DNA from: an uncultured Psychrobacter sp.
Lineage (GTDB): Bacteria; Pseudomonadota; Gammaproteobacteria; Pseudomonadales; Moraxellaceae
Assembly: GCF_947500265.1 (NCBI RefSeq)
Contig: NZ_CANMRN010000013.1
Coordinates: 1-53,001 of the forward strand
Length of the DNA: 53,001 bases
Reading direction: 5' to 3'
Part shown: positions 17,052-25,829 of the stretch, piece after piece
How positions within the stretch are numbered: position 1 is the stretch's first letter
Layout of the letters: each line of letters starts with the position of its first letter
The notes under the pieces: model-generated
What the model was told of the DNA's origin: nothing
The model's input: the letters and a program-made list of their open reading frames with translations, nothing else
Databases searched by the model: none
Program-made: the position numbers and the translations under genes

Positions 17052-17723
17052 ATGAAAACTGTCTCACATAAGCATAATGAGCTTGGCAAGTACTTTGCAC
17101 AGCACTTGTCAGCTATGACCAGCGATATCTCGCCAAAGCAAATAGATAGACTTTGGCAAGATATCATGACGCGCTATGGCGAACCACAACGTGCCTATCA
17201 TACGCTCGATCATATTGAGCAGCTCTTGGTACAGTTTGAGAATATTAAGCACCATCTGTCTGAGCCGCATATCATTGCATTGGCACTGTACTATCATGAT
17301 GTGATATACGATCCAACACGCTCCGACAACGAGTTGAAAAGTGCTGAGTTTGCGACAGATGCTTTGGGCTTTTATCTAAGCACAGAGCAATGCCAACAGA
17401 TTCATGCCCTCATTATGATGACGGCTAATCATCAGCTAGATACGTTGGTAGATAGTGACAAATACAACGATGCGACGTATCTTTTAGATATGGATTTGAG
17501 TATCCTGGGTACGCCTTGGTCTTCATATGAGCAGTATGCAAAGGCGATACGTCAAGAATATAACCATGTCGCAGATGACAACTACCGTGATGGGCGCACT
17601 GCAGTGTTACAAGGATTACTAGCACATCCCAAACTCTATCTGACTGACCATTACTATGATCAGTTAGAAACACAAGCGCGAGATAATATCAAGCATGAGC
17701 TTACTTCGCTTGCAGCTTTATAA
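17052..17723 (+). CDS. HD-superfamily metal-dependent phosphohydrolase (predicted)
   Basis: A 223-residue soluble protein. The metal-binding pattern is YHTLDHIEQLL near residues 46-56 and LALYYHDVIYDP near residues 76-87, where the His and His-Asp of the HD fold are expected, followed by NELKSAEFA and a helical second half. The group is annotated in databases as HD-like predicted phosphohydrolases, sometimes mislabelled as a receptor subunit; no substrate is established. It starts 40 bases after oxyR and may be on the same transcript. Its last 23 bases overlap the convergent methyltransferase gene. Confidence 0.82.
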   Translation: MKTVSHKHNELGKYFAQHLSAMTSDISPKQIDRLWQDIMTRYGEPQRAYHTLDHIEQLLVQFENIKHHLSEPHIIALALYYHDVIYDPTRSDNELKSAEFATDALGFYLSTEQCQQIHALIMMTANHQLDTLVDSDKYNDATYLLDMDLSILGTPWSSYEQYAKAIRQEYNHVADDNYRDGRTAVLQGLLAHPKLYLTDHYYDQLETQARDNIKHELTSLAAL

Positions 17724-18303
17724 ATAGCTCACTACCCTGCCGTGCTGGATGTGAATTATAGCTAGGCTCCATAATATCGATATCAAAATGACTTTGAAAG
17801 CGCTGCTGGTATTCTTCCTTGCTGCCGCCAAATGGTGGCTCTTCCCGTCCAAAATCCGTGTCAAACAACAATCCAACCAGCTTACCTTGTGGCTTTAGCA
17901 GTCTCGCCATCTGCTGCACATATTCATCACGGCGCGATGGATTAATCGCACAAAAAAACGTCTGCTCAAGTATCCAATCGAATTGATACTGCTCAGCTGG
18001 TAAACTAAAAAAATCCGCACAGAGCAAATGCTCAGATGGAAAATTAGGGTAACGCTCTGCAAACGTCTCAATCGGTGCAGGGGCAAAGTCAACCAGCGTG
18101 ATATTGGTAAAACCTTGCTCATATAAATAGCCTACTTCATAAGCATTACCCGCACCTGGCACTAGTATCGCTTGATCTTTCGCGCTCTCAGGTAGCTGGT
18201 CGATATAAGCTTTGAGCGGTGGTGACACCTGCCCCATGTCCCAACCGATGCTGTTCTTCTCATAACGCTGCTGCCAAAACTCCGCTTGGTTGACGTTTTC
18301 CAT
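17701..18303 (-). CDS. TPMT-family SAM-dependent methyltransferase
   Basis: A 200-residue methyltransferase of the thiopurine methyltransferase type. FWQQRYEKNSIGWDMG at the N terminus is the family signature, LVPGAGNAYEVGYLYEQG is the SAM-binding loop and LVDFAPAPIETF follows it. The FWILEQTFFCAINP-like segment (QFDWILEQTFFCAI) and RLLKPQGKLVGLLFD match the core. Bacterial homologues methylate sulfur, selenium or tellurium compounds. Start ATG 18303 follows GGGATG. It converges on the HD gene with a 23-base 3' overlap. Confidence 0.87.
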   Translation of the reverse strand: MENVNQAEFWQQRYEKNSIGWDMGQVSPPLKAYIDQLPESAKDQAILVPGAGNAYEVGYLYEQGFTNITLVDFAPAPIETFAERYPNFPSEHLLCADFFSLPAEQYQFDWILEQTFFCAINPSRRDEYVQQMARLLKPQGKLVGLLFDTDFGREEPPFGGSKEEYQQRFQSHFDIDIMEPSYNSHPARQGSELFIKLQAK

Positions 18304-18508
18304 ATAACATCCCTGTATATAAACCTGCTGATTAAATGAAACAATTTGTACCGTTATTTCTTATCATATCAGGCTTATTCAGACGTGTCCTTATTTTAAA
18401 AATAATAACGGAAATGGGATGATAAGCCTCTACACAGTGAAAGTTGCTCAGATGATACCGAGCTATTTACCAGGGCTATTTAGATGGTTAAATAGTTAGA
18501 TGATACGT

Positions 18509-19162
18509 TTAGTCCAGCTGCCCTGTCTTGCCCGCTAGGATATTATGCCATTGCTGATAATCTGGCATCGCTGTGGCAACCGTTTGCCAAAACGCTCGGC
18601 TATGATTGGCATGATGCAAGTGGCACAGCTCATGAACGATTACGTATTCGGTGCATTCGATAGGATAGGCAGGAAGATAAACCGATAGCCAAATTCGTTT
18701 TGCACGCGTGTTGCAGCTACCCCAACGTGTGTGCATTTTTTTCAATCGTATTTCATTGGCATAAACGCCAACGATTGGCTGCCACTTATCAAATAGTGCA
18801 GGTGCGACTTCAGAAAGTTGTTGCCGATAATAGGTGATTTTTTGATCGGGACTGAGCGTAAATGATTGCGCCGTGCCCCATAATAAAACTGAGTTATTCG
18901 CAGCTGAAGGGTCAGACGATGTATTCTGTCTACGTCTATACTGTTCTAATACCTGCGGGTGATTTGCAATCGCCCAAGGCACCCGCTTAGCCACAGCATG
19001 CAACATTTGTGATGCGCTGATATGTATCGGTGCAGAGACCATCAACGTATGGGGCTTTAAGCGAAAATTGATATTTTTAACACGCTTTTTACTGATATTT
19101 AGCTCTATGCCTGCCTGTGCAAGCTGCTGTCTGACAGTATCTAAATTGGTGTCTAAGCTAAT
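18509..19162 (-). CDS. YgjP-like (DUF45/WLM) metal-dependent hydrolase, apparent ATT start
   Basis: A predicted zinc metallopeptidase of the YgjP/SprT-like group. The zinc motif HELCHLHH with downstream HSRAFW gives the HExxH...H ligands, and KKMHTRWGSCNTRAKRI is the conserved RWGSC block. The usual start choices (TTG 19045, ATG 19042) would remove the N-terminal strand seen in homologues. The frame stays open for 39 more codons upstream, including KKRVKNINFRLKP, the basic N-terminal sheet typical of the family. It ends at an ATT (19162-19160) that sits five bases after a perfect AAGGAGGT (19175-19168), while no ATG, GTG or TTG is available. With ATT the protein is 217 residues. Function of the family is unclear. 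Confidence 0.78.
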   Translation of the reverse strand: MSLDTNLDTVRQQLAQAGIELNISKKRVKNINFRLKPHTLMVSAPIHISASQMLHAVAKRVPWAIANHPQVLEQYRRRQNTSSDPSAANNSVLLWGTAQSFTLSPDQKITYYRQQLSEVAPALFDKWQPIVGVYANEIRLKKMHTRWGSCNTRAKRIWLSVYLPAYPIECTEYVIVHELCHLHHANHSRAFWQTVATAMPDYQQWHNILAGKTGQLD

Positions 19163-19167
19163 GCTCT

Positions 19168-19175
19168 ACCTCCTT
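19168..19175 (-). promoter_or_regulatory. Strong Shine-Dalgarno that defines the ATT start
   Basis: AAGGAGGT, a full match to the anti-Shine-Dalgarno core, lies five bases upstream of ATT 19162 on the minus strand. No other start codon lies at a usable distance in any frame, which is the reason for choosing ATT. Confidence 0.6.
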
Positions 19176-19258
19176 GGCCGACTATTGCTACTGTTCTAGC
19201 AATAGTCGTTATTAATCGCCATGCCTGTGCGTCTGTCGCTCTTGTTGAACGTTATGGG

Positions 19259-20821
19259 TCACAGTGCTTGCAAATGATTGTCAAACGACATCATATGCAG
19301 TTGACTGTCTTTGATAATCCGCTCATGAGGTTCAATGTCGTCTACGTCCAAATTTACTTCTGATAAAGCATTTACTCTTAACGCTGTTAACTGCCCTTGA
19401 CCATCACTGACGATAAATCCTGTCGGCTCGGCATGTTTATCAATTTTACTCATTGAAGCACTAGAATTAACTAACACCGAAGCCCCTGCACAATCTGGCA
19501 GACTTACATCATCGATCAGCTTGCGAGTATGTAAATCATAAATCGCCGCACAGCCGCCAATCGGCGTGGTCACACACAGTAAGTTACGCTCACTATCCAC
19601 CGCCACGCTAGCGATATATTGGTGAAAACGTTGCCATTGATTATTTGGCATAGTGAGTGGTGTAAAGCTGGCATCACCACGTTTATGGGTCAATACCAAT
19701 GGGACATTGATATGTTTTTCACCTTGGAACTGAATACCGATCATCACTGTACCATCGGCGTGCATGGCTAAATGGCGCACACTCATCTGATTATGCTCTG
19801 GAGTCACTTGCTCAAGCAGTGTGCCATCGTGACGATTCAAATAAACCAGTGAGGGTCGCATGGTATCTAGATTTAGCTCTTCGCGTGAGGCCTGCTCGGT
19901 TTTGATACCACCGTTTGCAATGACCAGCGTTTCGCTATCAGGATGCATAATTAACTCATGCGGGCCGATACCATATGAGTCAAACTCTGCTACTTTTTGA
20001 TAAGCATCATGGGCATCATAGATACCAATTTTGCCTGCCAAACTCACTGTGTCGTTCTCAGTTACGTAGAGCAAGCTACCATCTAAACTGTAGCAAGCAT
20101 GACCATAGAAGTGACGGTTTACATCAGCTGTAATCGCATGCTGTACTTGCCCATTTGACGTATTAAGTACCCAGAACCTCTCGCTTGGACGGCGACCCAT
20201 GACGACGACATCACGTCTTTGATCCACATTGCTATGCTGAGTTTGAGCTTCAGATACATTAACAGATACAGGCTGAACAACGATGTCGTGGACACGCTCA
20301 GGCATAGTCGTCTGCCAAACGATTTGTCTGTCAGCATCAATACCTACCACGCCAAAGTCATGCTCATTTCGGCTTGATGTGACCTGATCTTTTGGCAGTG
20401 ATGCGACGCCACTGACCCAACTGACTGGTCGCGCTAGCATCGTTGTCGTATGCATGACAGCAAAATCAGGCGTGTTACTTTTACCATCACCTACAGCATG
20501 ATAAGCCTGCTTCCATGTTGCCGCTGCTTGCTCACAAGCATAGCGCAAGCGCGAAAGTTTCGGCGTTGAATCAGGTGCCGCTCGTAATGCCTGCAACTGT
20601 GTACGAATACCATCTACATAATCTTGTAGACTGGCATCTGGATGCTGCTGCTTACGATAACGATGGTGAATACCGACCAGCGCCGCCGTACCCACTGCTG
20701 TCAGCACTGAAGTCGTCAAAAGCTCATGAGTTGACGAAGTTCTCCCAGACCGATTAGACCTATTTAACTGGTCATGAGTCTGGGCTGCTGACATTGCTGT
20801 ACTCGATTCGATAGTGGACAT
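19259..20821 (-). CDS. DUF1513 domain-containing protein
   Basis: A 520-residue protein with an N-terminal hydrophobic stretch around residues 35-50 and a beta-propeller-like body. Repeated strands are seen as VVVMGRRPSERFWVLN, CYSLDGSLLYVTEND, GIGPHELIMHPDSETLVIANGG and RHLAMHADGTVMIG; the last blocks are DUF1513 landmarks. The family usually carries a Tat or Sec signal and is periplasmic. It starts three bases after the stop of the upstream imelysin gene, so they are translationally close. In Pseudomonas the same genes occur together under Fur control. The role in iron handling is inferred from that linkage only. Confidence 0.87.
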   Translation of the reverse strand: MSTIESSTAMSAAQTHDQLNRSNRSGRTSSTHELLTTSVLTAVGTAALVGIHHRYRKQQHPDASLQDYVDGIRTQLQALRAAPDSTPKLSRLRYACEQAAATWKQAYHAVGDGKSNTPDFAVMHTTTMLARPVSWVSGVASLPKDQVTSSRNEHDFGVVGIDADRQIVWQTTMPERVHDIVVQPVSVNVSEAQTQHSNVDQRRDVVVMGRRPSERFWVLNTSNGQVQHAITADVNRHFYGHACYSLDGSLLYVTENDTVSLAGKIGIYDAHDAYQKVAEFDSYGIGPHELIMHPDSETLVIANGGIKTEQASREELNLDTMRPSLVYLNRHDGTLLEQVTPEHNQMSVRHLAMHADGTVMIGIQFQGEKHINVPLVLTHKRGDASFTPLTMPNNQWQRFHQYIASVAVDSERNLLCVTTPIGGCAAIYDLHTRKLIDDVSLPDCAGASVLVNSSASMSKIDKHAEPTGFIVSDGQGQLTALRVNALSEVNLDVDDIEPHERIIKDSQLHMMSFDNHLQAL

Positions 20822-20824
20822 TGT

Positions 20825-21976
20825 CTAATCGCCATCAGTGCTGTTAAAGCCCACACGGATACCAAGTGCTGGGATTAACTGGCGTTTAATCAAACGAGTG
20901 ACATCAGTCAAATGATCGTACAATGCTTGTTGGTCGTCCTTATTCGCTTGTGATAAATCTTCTGGCATTTGTGCTAATAATGCAGTCGTGTCAGCCAATG
21001 CAGTCGATAGATTATCCGAAACTTTGTTTTCATCATTGCTACCAAGAATAGCTGTCAGTACTGGGTCAGTCATGGCTTTATTAATCGTATCTAACTTAGC
21101 ATTGATGATAGCGCGGCTTTGACCAGCAGTAGCAGCAGGCAAATGGCCTTTTGCCTTACCTGTCAGACCGAGTGGCTGATCAATGGCATTAGACTTCATG
21201 GTCTCAATCAATGACAGCAGAGAGTTAATCCACTGATTTAGACCTCTATCGCTCTCTGCTGTTTTGTCTATCGCCAATAAATCAGTCGCGTTTTGCTGCC
21301 AGTTTTTCTCGATGTCTTTTAGACGCGTGCTCAACGCACTACTGGCACTAATCACGTAAGCACACTGACCAGCGTCTAAACTGTCGTTGGCAAACAAAAC
21401 CTCTTCCAACCCTGGTACGCCTTGTACGATCGCGCTCTCGCCAGCAAGTTGTTCTGGCGTTAGTTTTGGATTGGCAGCGATTAAATCAGCCACGCCACTG
21501 TGTACGAGTCCGCGCTCGTCAGGATAGTAGTTGATGTATAGATTGCTCATACTAGCAGTCGCAGGACCAAAGTTGACCATCTCAGCACTTGACCATGCTT
21601 GTGCCAACACTAGCCACTGTGCACGTAATGCTTGTAGCTCATCGCCACTTACTGGAGCTTGGGTACAATGTTTCTGCGCCAATTCGTTCAACAGATCGCT
21701 TTGCTTGGCTGCATCAGCATACGCAGGAATCACAATATCGTCTGCCACATGCGTCAAGTACGTTTTTGCAGTCTCAGGGCTGATATCTACTGCAACGATT
21801 TGCTCAGTACTTTCTTTGCTGTTTTCTACTGAGCTGTCCGTAGCTGCACTGTCTTGCACAACTTTTTGGCTGTCTACATCTGCAGCTTTGTTGTCATCGG
21901 CAGGTTTGACACAACTGATCAGCAGTCCAGCACTCAATGCAGATAGCGCCATTGCCAAAGCATGGTTTATTTTCAT
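20825..21976 (-). CDS. Imelysin-family (peptidase M75-like) lipoprotein, first copy
   Basis: A 383-residue envelope lipoprotein with lipobox LISC (Cys22) followed by an acidic Asp/Ser/Glu-rich linker. The folded part is helical: AQAWSSAEMVNFGPA, then QGVPGLEEVLFAND, a segment equivalent to the GxHxxE site of IrpA/ICMP, in which the His is replaced by Pro-Gly and the Glu is kept. Proteolytic activity is doubtful in this family; a metal- or iron-related role is more likely. Start ATG 21976. It lies 3 bases before the DUF1513 gene and 69 bases after the di-heme gene on the same strand. Confidence 0.86.
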   Translation of the reverse strand: MKINHALAMALSALSAGLLISCVKPADDNKAADVDSQKVVQDSAATDSSVENSKESTEQIVAVDISPETAKTYLTHVADDIVIPAYADAAKQSDLLNELAQKHCTQAPVSGDELQALRAQWLVLAQAWSSAEMVNFGPATASMSNLYINYYPDERGLVHSGVADLIAANPKLTPEQLAGESAIVQGVPGLEEVLFANDSLDAGQCAYVISASSALSTRLKDIEKNWQQNATDLLAIDKTAESDRGLNQWINSLLSLIETMKSNAIDQPLGLTGKAKGHLPAATAGQSRAIINAKLDTINKAMTDPVLTAILGSNDENKVSDNLSTALADTTALLAQMPEDLSQANKDDQQALYDHLTDVTRLIKRQLIPALGIRVGFNSTDGD

Positions 21977-22045
21977 AGATTTCTCGGTAATGTTATAGGT
22001 AGTAATTTATAGCGTTTTTATACTGATTTTATAATAGCGACTTTA

Positions 22046-23722
22046 TTACAGCGACTTTAGGAACGCATTAAGCTCTGCGCGACCTTGTTTATCCAACTTC
22101 AATACTTGTTGCTTTTGCTTCTCAGCTTCTCCGCCATGCCATAAAACCGCTTCCATCAATGTACGGGCACGGCCATCATGCAAAAACGTCGCTTGAGGAT
22201 CAACTGTCTGCGCAAGCCCCACGCCCCAAAGCGCTGGCGTGCGCCACTCATAAGAATTGGCTAAAAACTCAACTTGGGCACTTTTCGGTGGTAGCTTACC
22301 GGCAATCGTACGATCAGCGAGGTCATCGCCCATATCGTGCAATAGCAAATCTGTGTAAGGATAAATCACTTGTCCATGCTGCTCAAGATGATCATCGTCG
22401 GTTTTTGGCAACTGATATCTTGGCGTATGACAGCTTTGACAACCCATGTCATAAAAACGCTTTTTCCCAGCCAGCACAAGCTTATCATCCGCATTACGGC
22501 GATGCGGCACTGCTAGATTGCGAGTATAAAACTCTACAAACTTAGCAACCTCATCGTTTACTTCAACAGGTGATTTACCATTGCCCTGCTCATCAGCACC
22601 TGTCGCTGCATTTAGGCAAGCGGTCTGCATTGGCATACAGGATTCGTTCGGACGAATATTGGACGTCAGACCCATGTCTTCGTTAAAGGCACTTTGGTTT
22701 TGGGTGATAAGTTTGGTTTGACCCGCTTTCCACCCAAATCGTCCAAGCGCCCGCTTGCCCGTTTGTGGATCCATGACCCAGTTAAACTTACCACTGATAT
22801 CGCTATCATTACTGTCGCTGGCTTGTTTTTTAATGTCATCATCCGATATTTGCTCTAGCAGCCCAAGCCCAATCATCGGTAGCGCCACACGCGGCGATAC
22901 CATCATGTCATCTTCAAAAGCACCGTAACCAGGTTTGGTCAAATTAAACGTTGGCGCACGCAGCGTCTCGACATATCCGTCAGCAAAGGTAACTGGTTTG
23001 TCTGTCCATTGCACTGCGATTCTTGCTTCAGCAGGTACGCCCTGAATACCGCGATCTTGTAGCTGCCCACCATACATAGGATGAGCCACCTTTTCAATCA
23101 GCGAATCCTTTAGCTGTTGGCGCTGCTCATCAGTCGTCGCTGGCATAGACAGACGAATCAATAAACTATCAGCATCGTCATCGGCAGTCATCGGCGCATG
23201 ACCTCGCCCATCTTTGACATGACAAGACTGACAAGCGGCCACATTGAATAATGCGCCCAGTCCATCACGACTATCAGTACTAGCAGGTGCAACGACCCAT
23301 GGCTGCTTGAAGAATGCATTACCAATAAAGAACGACCCTTTTCGAGAAGCTGCTAGGTTCGATGAAGGCTTCGAGTAGCTCTCAGCACTGCTAATACTAA
23401 TACCAGAGTCACCGCCCTGCTTGATCTCTTGAGGGTCAAAGCTCACCAGTTGCTGCATTGGCACGCCTGCCAGTGCTTCTATATTTTTGGCGTGTTCGGA
23501 TGACAGCGATTGGCTATTTTCACTGCTACTTTCATTACTTGAGGCCTGCTCTGAAGTAACATCAGAAACATCGCCAGAAGTGTCGTCAGAAACGCTATCA
23601 GATGGTTGACACGCACTGATAGCCATTGCACTGGCGATAATTAGCACAAGCTTAGAAGGTATATGTCGTAGGATTTGAGTAGCAAGAGGAGAATCAGAGG
23701 GGTTAACATAATTGGCGTTCAT
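22046..23722 (-). CDS. Di-heme oxidoreductase family protein (c-type cytochrome)
   Basis: A 558-residue envelope protein with two haem-c attachment sites, CQSCH near residue 168 and CQSCH near residue 428. A further pair of cysteines lies in CMPMQTAC. An N-terminal hydrophobic signal ends in ISAC, so it may be lipidated, followed by a Ser/Glu/Asp-rich linker. The segment GLGALFNVAACQSCHVKDGRG and the C-terminal FLHDGRARTLMEAVLWHGGEA are characteristic of the DHOR (formerly thiol oxidoreductase) family. Start ATG 23722. It is flanked by the two imelysin genes on the same strand. A redox step linked to iron uptake is plausible but not shown. Confidence 0.9.
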   Translation of the reverse strand: MNANYVNPSDSPLATQILRHIPSKLVLIIASAMAISACQPSDSVSDDTSGDVSDVTSEQASSNESSSENSQSLSSEHAKNIEALAGVPMQQLVSFDPQEIKQGGDSGISISSAESYSKPSSNLAASRKGSFFIGNAFFKQPWVVAPASTDSRDGLGALFNVAACQSCHVKDGRGHAPMTADDDADSLLIRLSMPATTDEQRQQLKDSLIEKVAHPMYGGQLQDRGIQGVPAEARIAVQWTDKPVTFADGYVETLRAPTFNLTKPGYGAFEDDMMVSPRVALPMIGLGLLEQISDDDIKKQASDSNDSDISGKFNWVMDPQTGKRALGRFGWKAGQTKLITQNQSAFNEDMGLTSNIRPNESCMPMQTACLNAATGADEQGNGKSPVEVNDEVAKFVEFYTRNLAVPHRRNADDKLVLAGKKRFYDMGCQSCHTPRYQLPKTDDDHLEQHGQVIYPYTDLLLHDMGDDLADRTIAGKLPPKSAQVEFLANSYEWRTPALWGVGLAQTVDPQATFLHDGRARTLMEAVLWHGGEAEKQKQQVLKLDKQGRAELNAFLKSL

Positions 23723-23858
23723 AGAAATTCAGTGCCTTAGCGCTAGAGTAGAACCATTAAAATTTTGTCATACCATCTCATTATATGTCGTCACAATCAT
23801 TGCCTATCGGCATATAATGAAATGGTACACCGGCCAATTGGCTTATTTAATGCTCGTA

Positions 23859-23891
23859 AAAATGCGTTGCCAACGGTGGCTGACAACGCAC
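23859..23891 (-). terminator. Probable terminator after the second imelysin gene
   Basis: On the minus strand tgcgttg (23891-23885) pairs with caacgca (23870-23864), with an inner GCCA/TGGC pairing, and is followed by five T (complement of 23863-23859). It lies 118 bases beyond the imelysin stop codon and upstream of the di-heme gene, so it may stop or reduce readthrough. Confidence 0.5.
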
Positions 23892-24008
23892 GTATTATAT
23901 CTAATCTAAGTATCCAATAAACAGCGGTTACTGACCTATAACGACTAATAAAACGTCGCAAAGCCAATGAAAGGCTTTTAAATAAGGGCCGCTAGCTTAA
24001 ATTTTTTC

Positions 24009-25469
24009 TTAAAACTGTGACCCTGCATCTGCGTCTAGATTATCGATGCCAACGGCTTTTGCAGCGTTTTCGATACTGGCCGTCAGCTCTTGTAAGCTAG
24101 TGATACCCGCTTCAACCCATCCACGACGGACGTTTTGTTCTTCAGCAGAGATGCCTTCTTGGCTTGCTTGACCGACAGTTGCAATCATCTGGTCAATCTT
24201 GATGCCGTCTTTTTCGCCTTTTTCAACGATAACGTTAAACGCGCCTTCTACTTTGTTGAACTCAGCAGCCAATTTATCAGCAGCTTCTGTATGGCCGTTA
24301 TCCGTTAGATAATCTTTGATACCGTAGCCGCCAACTGTTTTACCAGCGACTGTTGTATAGCTACCATTGAAGACGTTTTGGATACCGCGCGCATTATTGG
24401 CATAGCTTAAATGAGTCAAATCACTAAAGCATTCGTGCTCATCTTCGGTAGAACCAGTAACAAAAGCGACCTGCATACGCTCAGAAGCAAGCTCACCTAA
24501 TGCTAGGCTACCCATTTGATACATAATTTGGCGCAGACCATTGTCATATTTGCGCGCTATCAAATCACTACGCAAGGTATTCTCAGTATCAGGCTGCCAC
24601 TGAGCTTCCATCGCGGTCAAATCATCGACCAATAGTTGAGTTGCAGCAGTTAAGAATTCACCACGGCGCTCACAGATAATGGCATCGTCATTGACGGTCT
24701 CACCACTAGTACATTGTCCGGCTTCAGTCGCATAGTCAGTGACTGGGCGATTACCTGCACCTTCTTTTACGCCATTGTTGTCTTGACCCCACAGCATAAA
24801 TTCAATCGCATGATAACCAGTCGTTACGTTGGCTTCACTACCACCGATTTCATTCATTTCTGCAAGTAGCTCAGGCGTAATCGTACTGGTATCTTGCTTG
24901 ATACTACCGACAGTAATGCTGTCGCTATTGATGATGTTCTCTTGGCTGTTATATTCGCCTTCATAGTCGTCACCAACATAATCAATCAATGCTTCATCAA
25001 GTGGCCAAGCATTGATCTGCCCTTCCCAGCTATCGATGCTGTTGATAGCACGTTTGTCATTGGCAGTCACAAAGCCTTCATCAAAACGGAAAATCTCAGT
25101 TTGTGAGTATGGTTGACGTGCTGCTTTATAAGCATCCTTTGCAGCATCAAGGTTTTCTTGTGTTGGAGTGGCTACGTAAGTTTCTACCGCAGTTTGTAGC
25201 GCTTTGGCCGTGTCTAACGAATCTTTATAAGCGGCGTGTGCCATATTTGCATAACTGATAATCAATCTATCAATATGTGCTTTTTCGGCAGCAGTCATCT
25301 CTGTATTATCAGCTGTCTCTGTGTTTGCTACTTCTGTTTGTGTTTCTGTCGCAGCATTGGTGTCTTCATCGGCTTGCTTAGTACAACCCGACACCATTAA
25401 CAATCCTGCAAGTGCAACAGCTAAAGTAGTTGGTAAAAGCTTACGGCTCGTTACTGTGGTAATCGTCAT
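24009..25469 (-). CDS. Imelysin-family (IrpA-like, peptidase M75) lipoprotein, second copy
   Basis: A 486-residue envelope lipoprotein. The signal ends in the lipobox VSGC, followed by a Thr/Glu/Asn-rich linker. The signature GYHAIEFMLWGQD carries the GxHxxE motif, proposed to bind metal in IrpA and ICMP. Other landmarks are WPLDEALIDYV, QPYSQTEIFRFDEGF and YDNGLRQIMYQMGSLALGELASERM. The start ATG 25469 is preferred because GAGGAT lies six bases upstream; a TTG eight codons earlier lacks a site. A perfect Fur-type palindrome lies 173 bases upstream. It is the first gene of the iron-linked cluster. Confidence 0.92.
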   Translation of the reverse strand: MTITTVTSRKLLPTTLAVALAGLLMVSGCTKQADEDTNAATETQTEVANTETADNTEMTAAEKAHIDRLIISYANMAHAAYKDSLDTAKALQTAVETYVATPTQENLDAAKDAYKAARQPYSQTEIFRFDEGFVTANDKRAINSIDSWEGQINAWPLDEALIDYVGDDYEGEYNSQENIINSDSITVGSIKQDTSTITPELLAEMNEIGGSEANVTTGYHAIEFMLWGQDNNGVKEGAGNRPVTDYATEAGQCTSGETVNDDAIICERRGEFLTAATQLLVDDLTAMEAQWQPDTENTLRSDLIARKYDNGLRQIMYQMGSLALGELASERMQVAFVTGSTEDEHECFSDLTHLSYANNARGIQNVFNGSYTTVAGKTVGGYGIKDYLTDNGHTEAADKLAAEFNKVEGAFNVIVEKGEKDGIKIDQMIATVGQASQEGISAEEQNVRRGWVEAGITSLQELTASIENAAKAVGIDNLDADAGSQF

Positions 25470-25641
25470 ACATATCCTCAAGAAATATAGCAAAAAATTC
25501 GTTTTGGTTAAGTAGCCTCAATTATTTTGATAATCAAGCCATGTTATAGCAGGCTATCTTAGCCATGCACATTGACTCTCAGTGCGCACGATAAGACGTT
25601 TAATATTGCATTGATAGCAAACACTGACAAATTATAGTGTT

Positions 25642-25660
25642 ATTGATAATCATTATCAAT
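25642..25660. promoter_or_regulatory. Fur box upstream of the imelysin cluster
   Basis: attgataatcattatcaat is a perfect 19-base inverted repeat (9-1-9) and a close match to the Fur consensus GATAATGATAATCATTATC. It lies in the only long gap upstream of the minus-strand imelysin gene. Iron repression of the cluster through Fur is therefore predicted. Confidence 0.82.
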
Positions 25661-25720
25661 ATTTAATTTAATATTAACTATATCTATCAATAATCAATGT
25701 TTTATTCAAACTGAAAACAT

Positions 25721-25755
25721 AAAAAAAGAGCCAGCATATTGCTGACTCTTTTTAG
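25721..25755 (-). terminator. Terminator after the OmpA-like lipoprotein gene
   Basis: On the minus strand agagtcagca (25750-25741 region) pairs with tgctggctct (25736-25727 region) with one wobble and is followed by seven T. It lies about 70 bases after the OmpA-like stop codon. The complementary strand also has a T run, so it may act in both directions. Confidence 0.8.
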
Positions 25756-25795
25756 AATATATGTGCTCAAATATCTAGCACATACCTAATAGCTA

Positions 25796-25829
25796 TATAG
25801 CTATTTATTAGTTATAGCTATTTATTAGT
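25796..25829. repeat. 17-bp tandem repeat, two perfect copies over a stop codon
   Basis: tatagctatttattagt occurs twice without a gap, 25796-25812 and 25813-25829. The second copy overlaps the stop codon (25827-25825) of the OmpA-like gene, which ends with tandem TAA codons. Confidence 0.85.

Noticed and set aside
17701..17723. Convergent 23-base overlap as evidence that one gene is false
   Set aside because: Both proteins have clear family motifs through most of their length; short 3' overlaps are common.
23960..23978. aaagcc/ggcttt hairpin after the second imelysin
   Set aside because: Only six pairs and no T tract on the minus strand; the hairpin at 23859-23891 is better.
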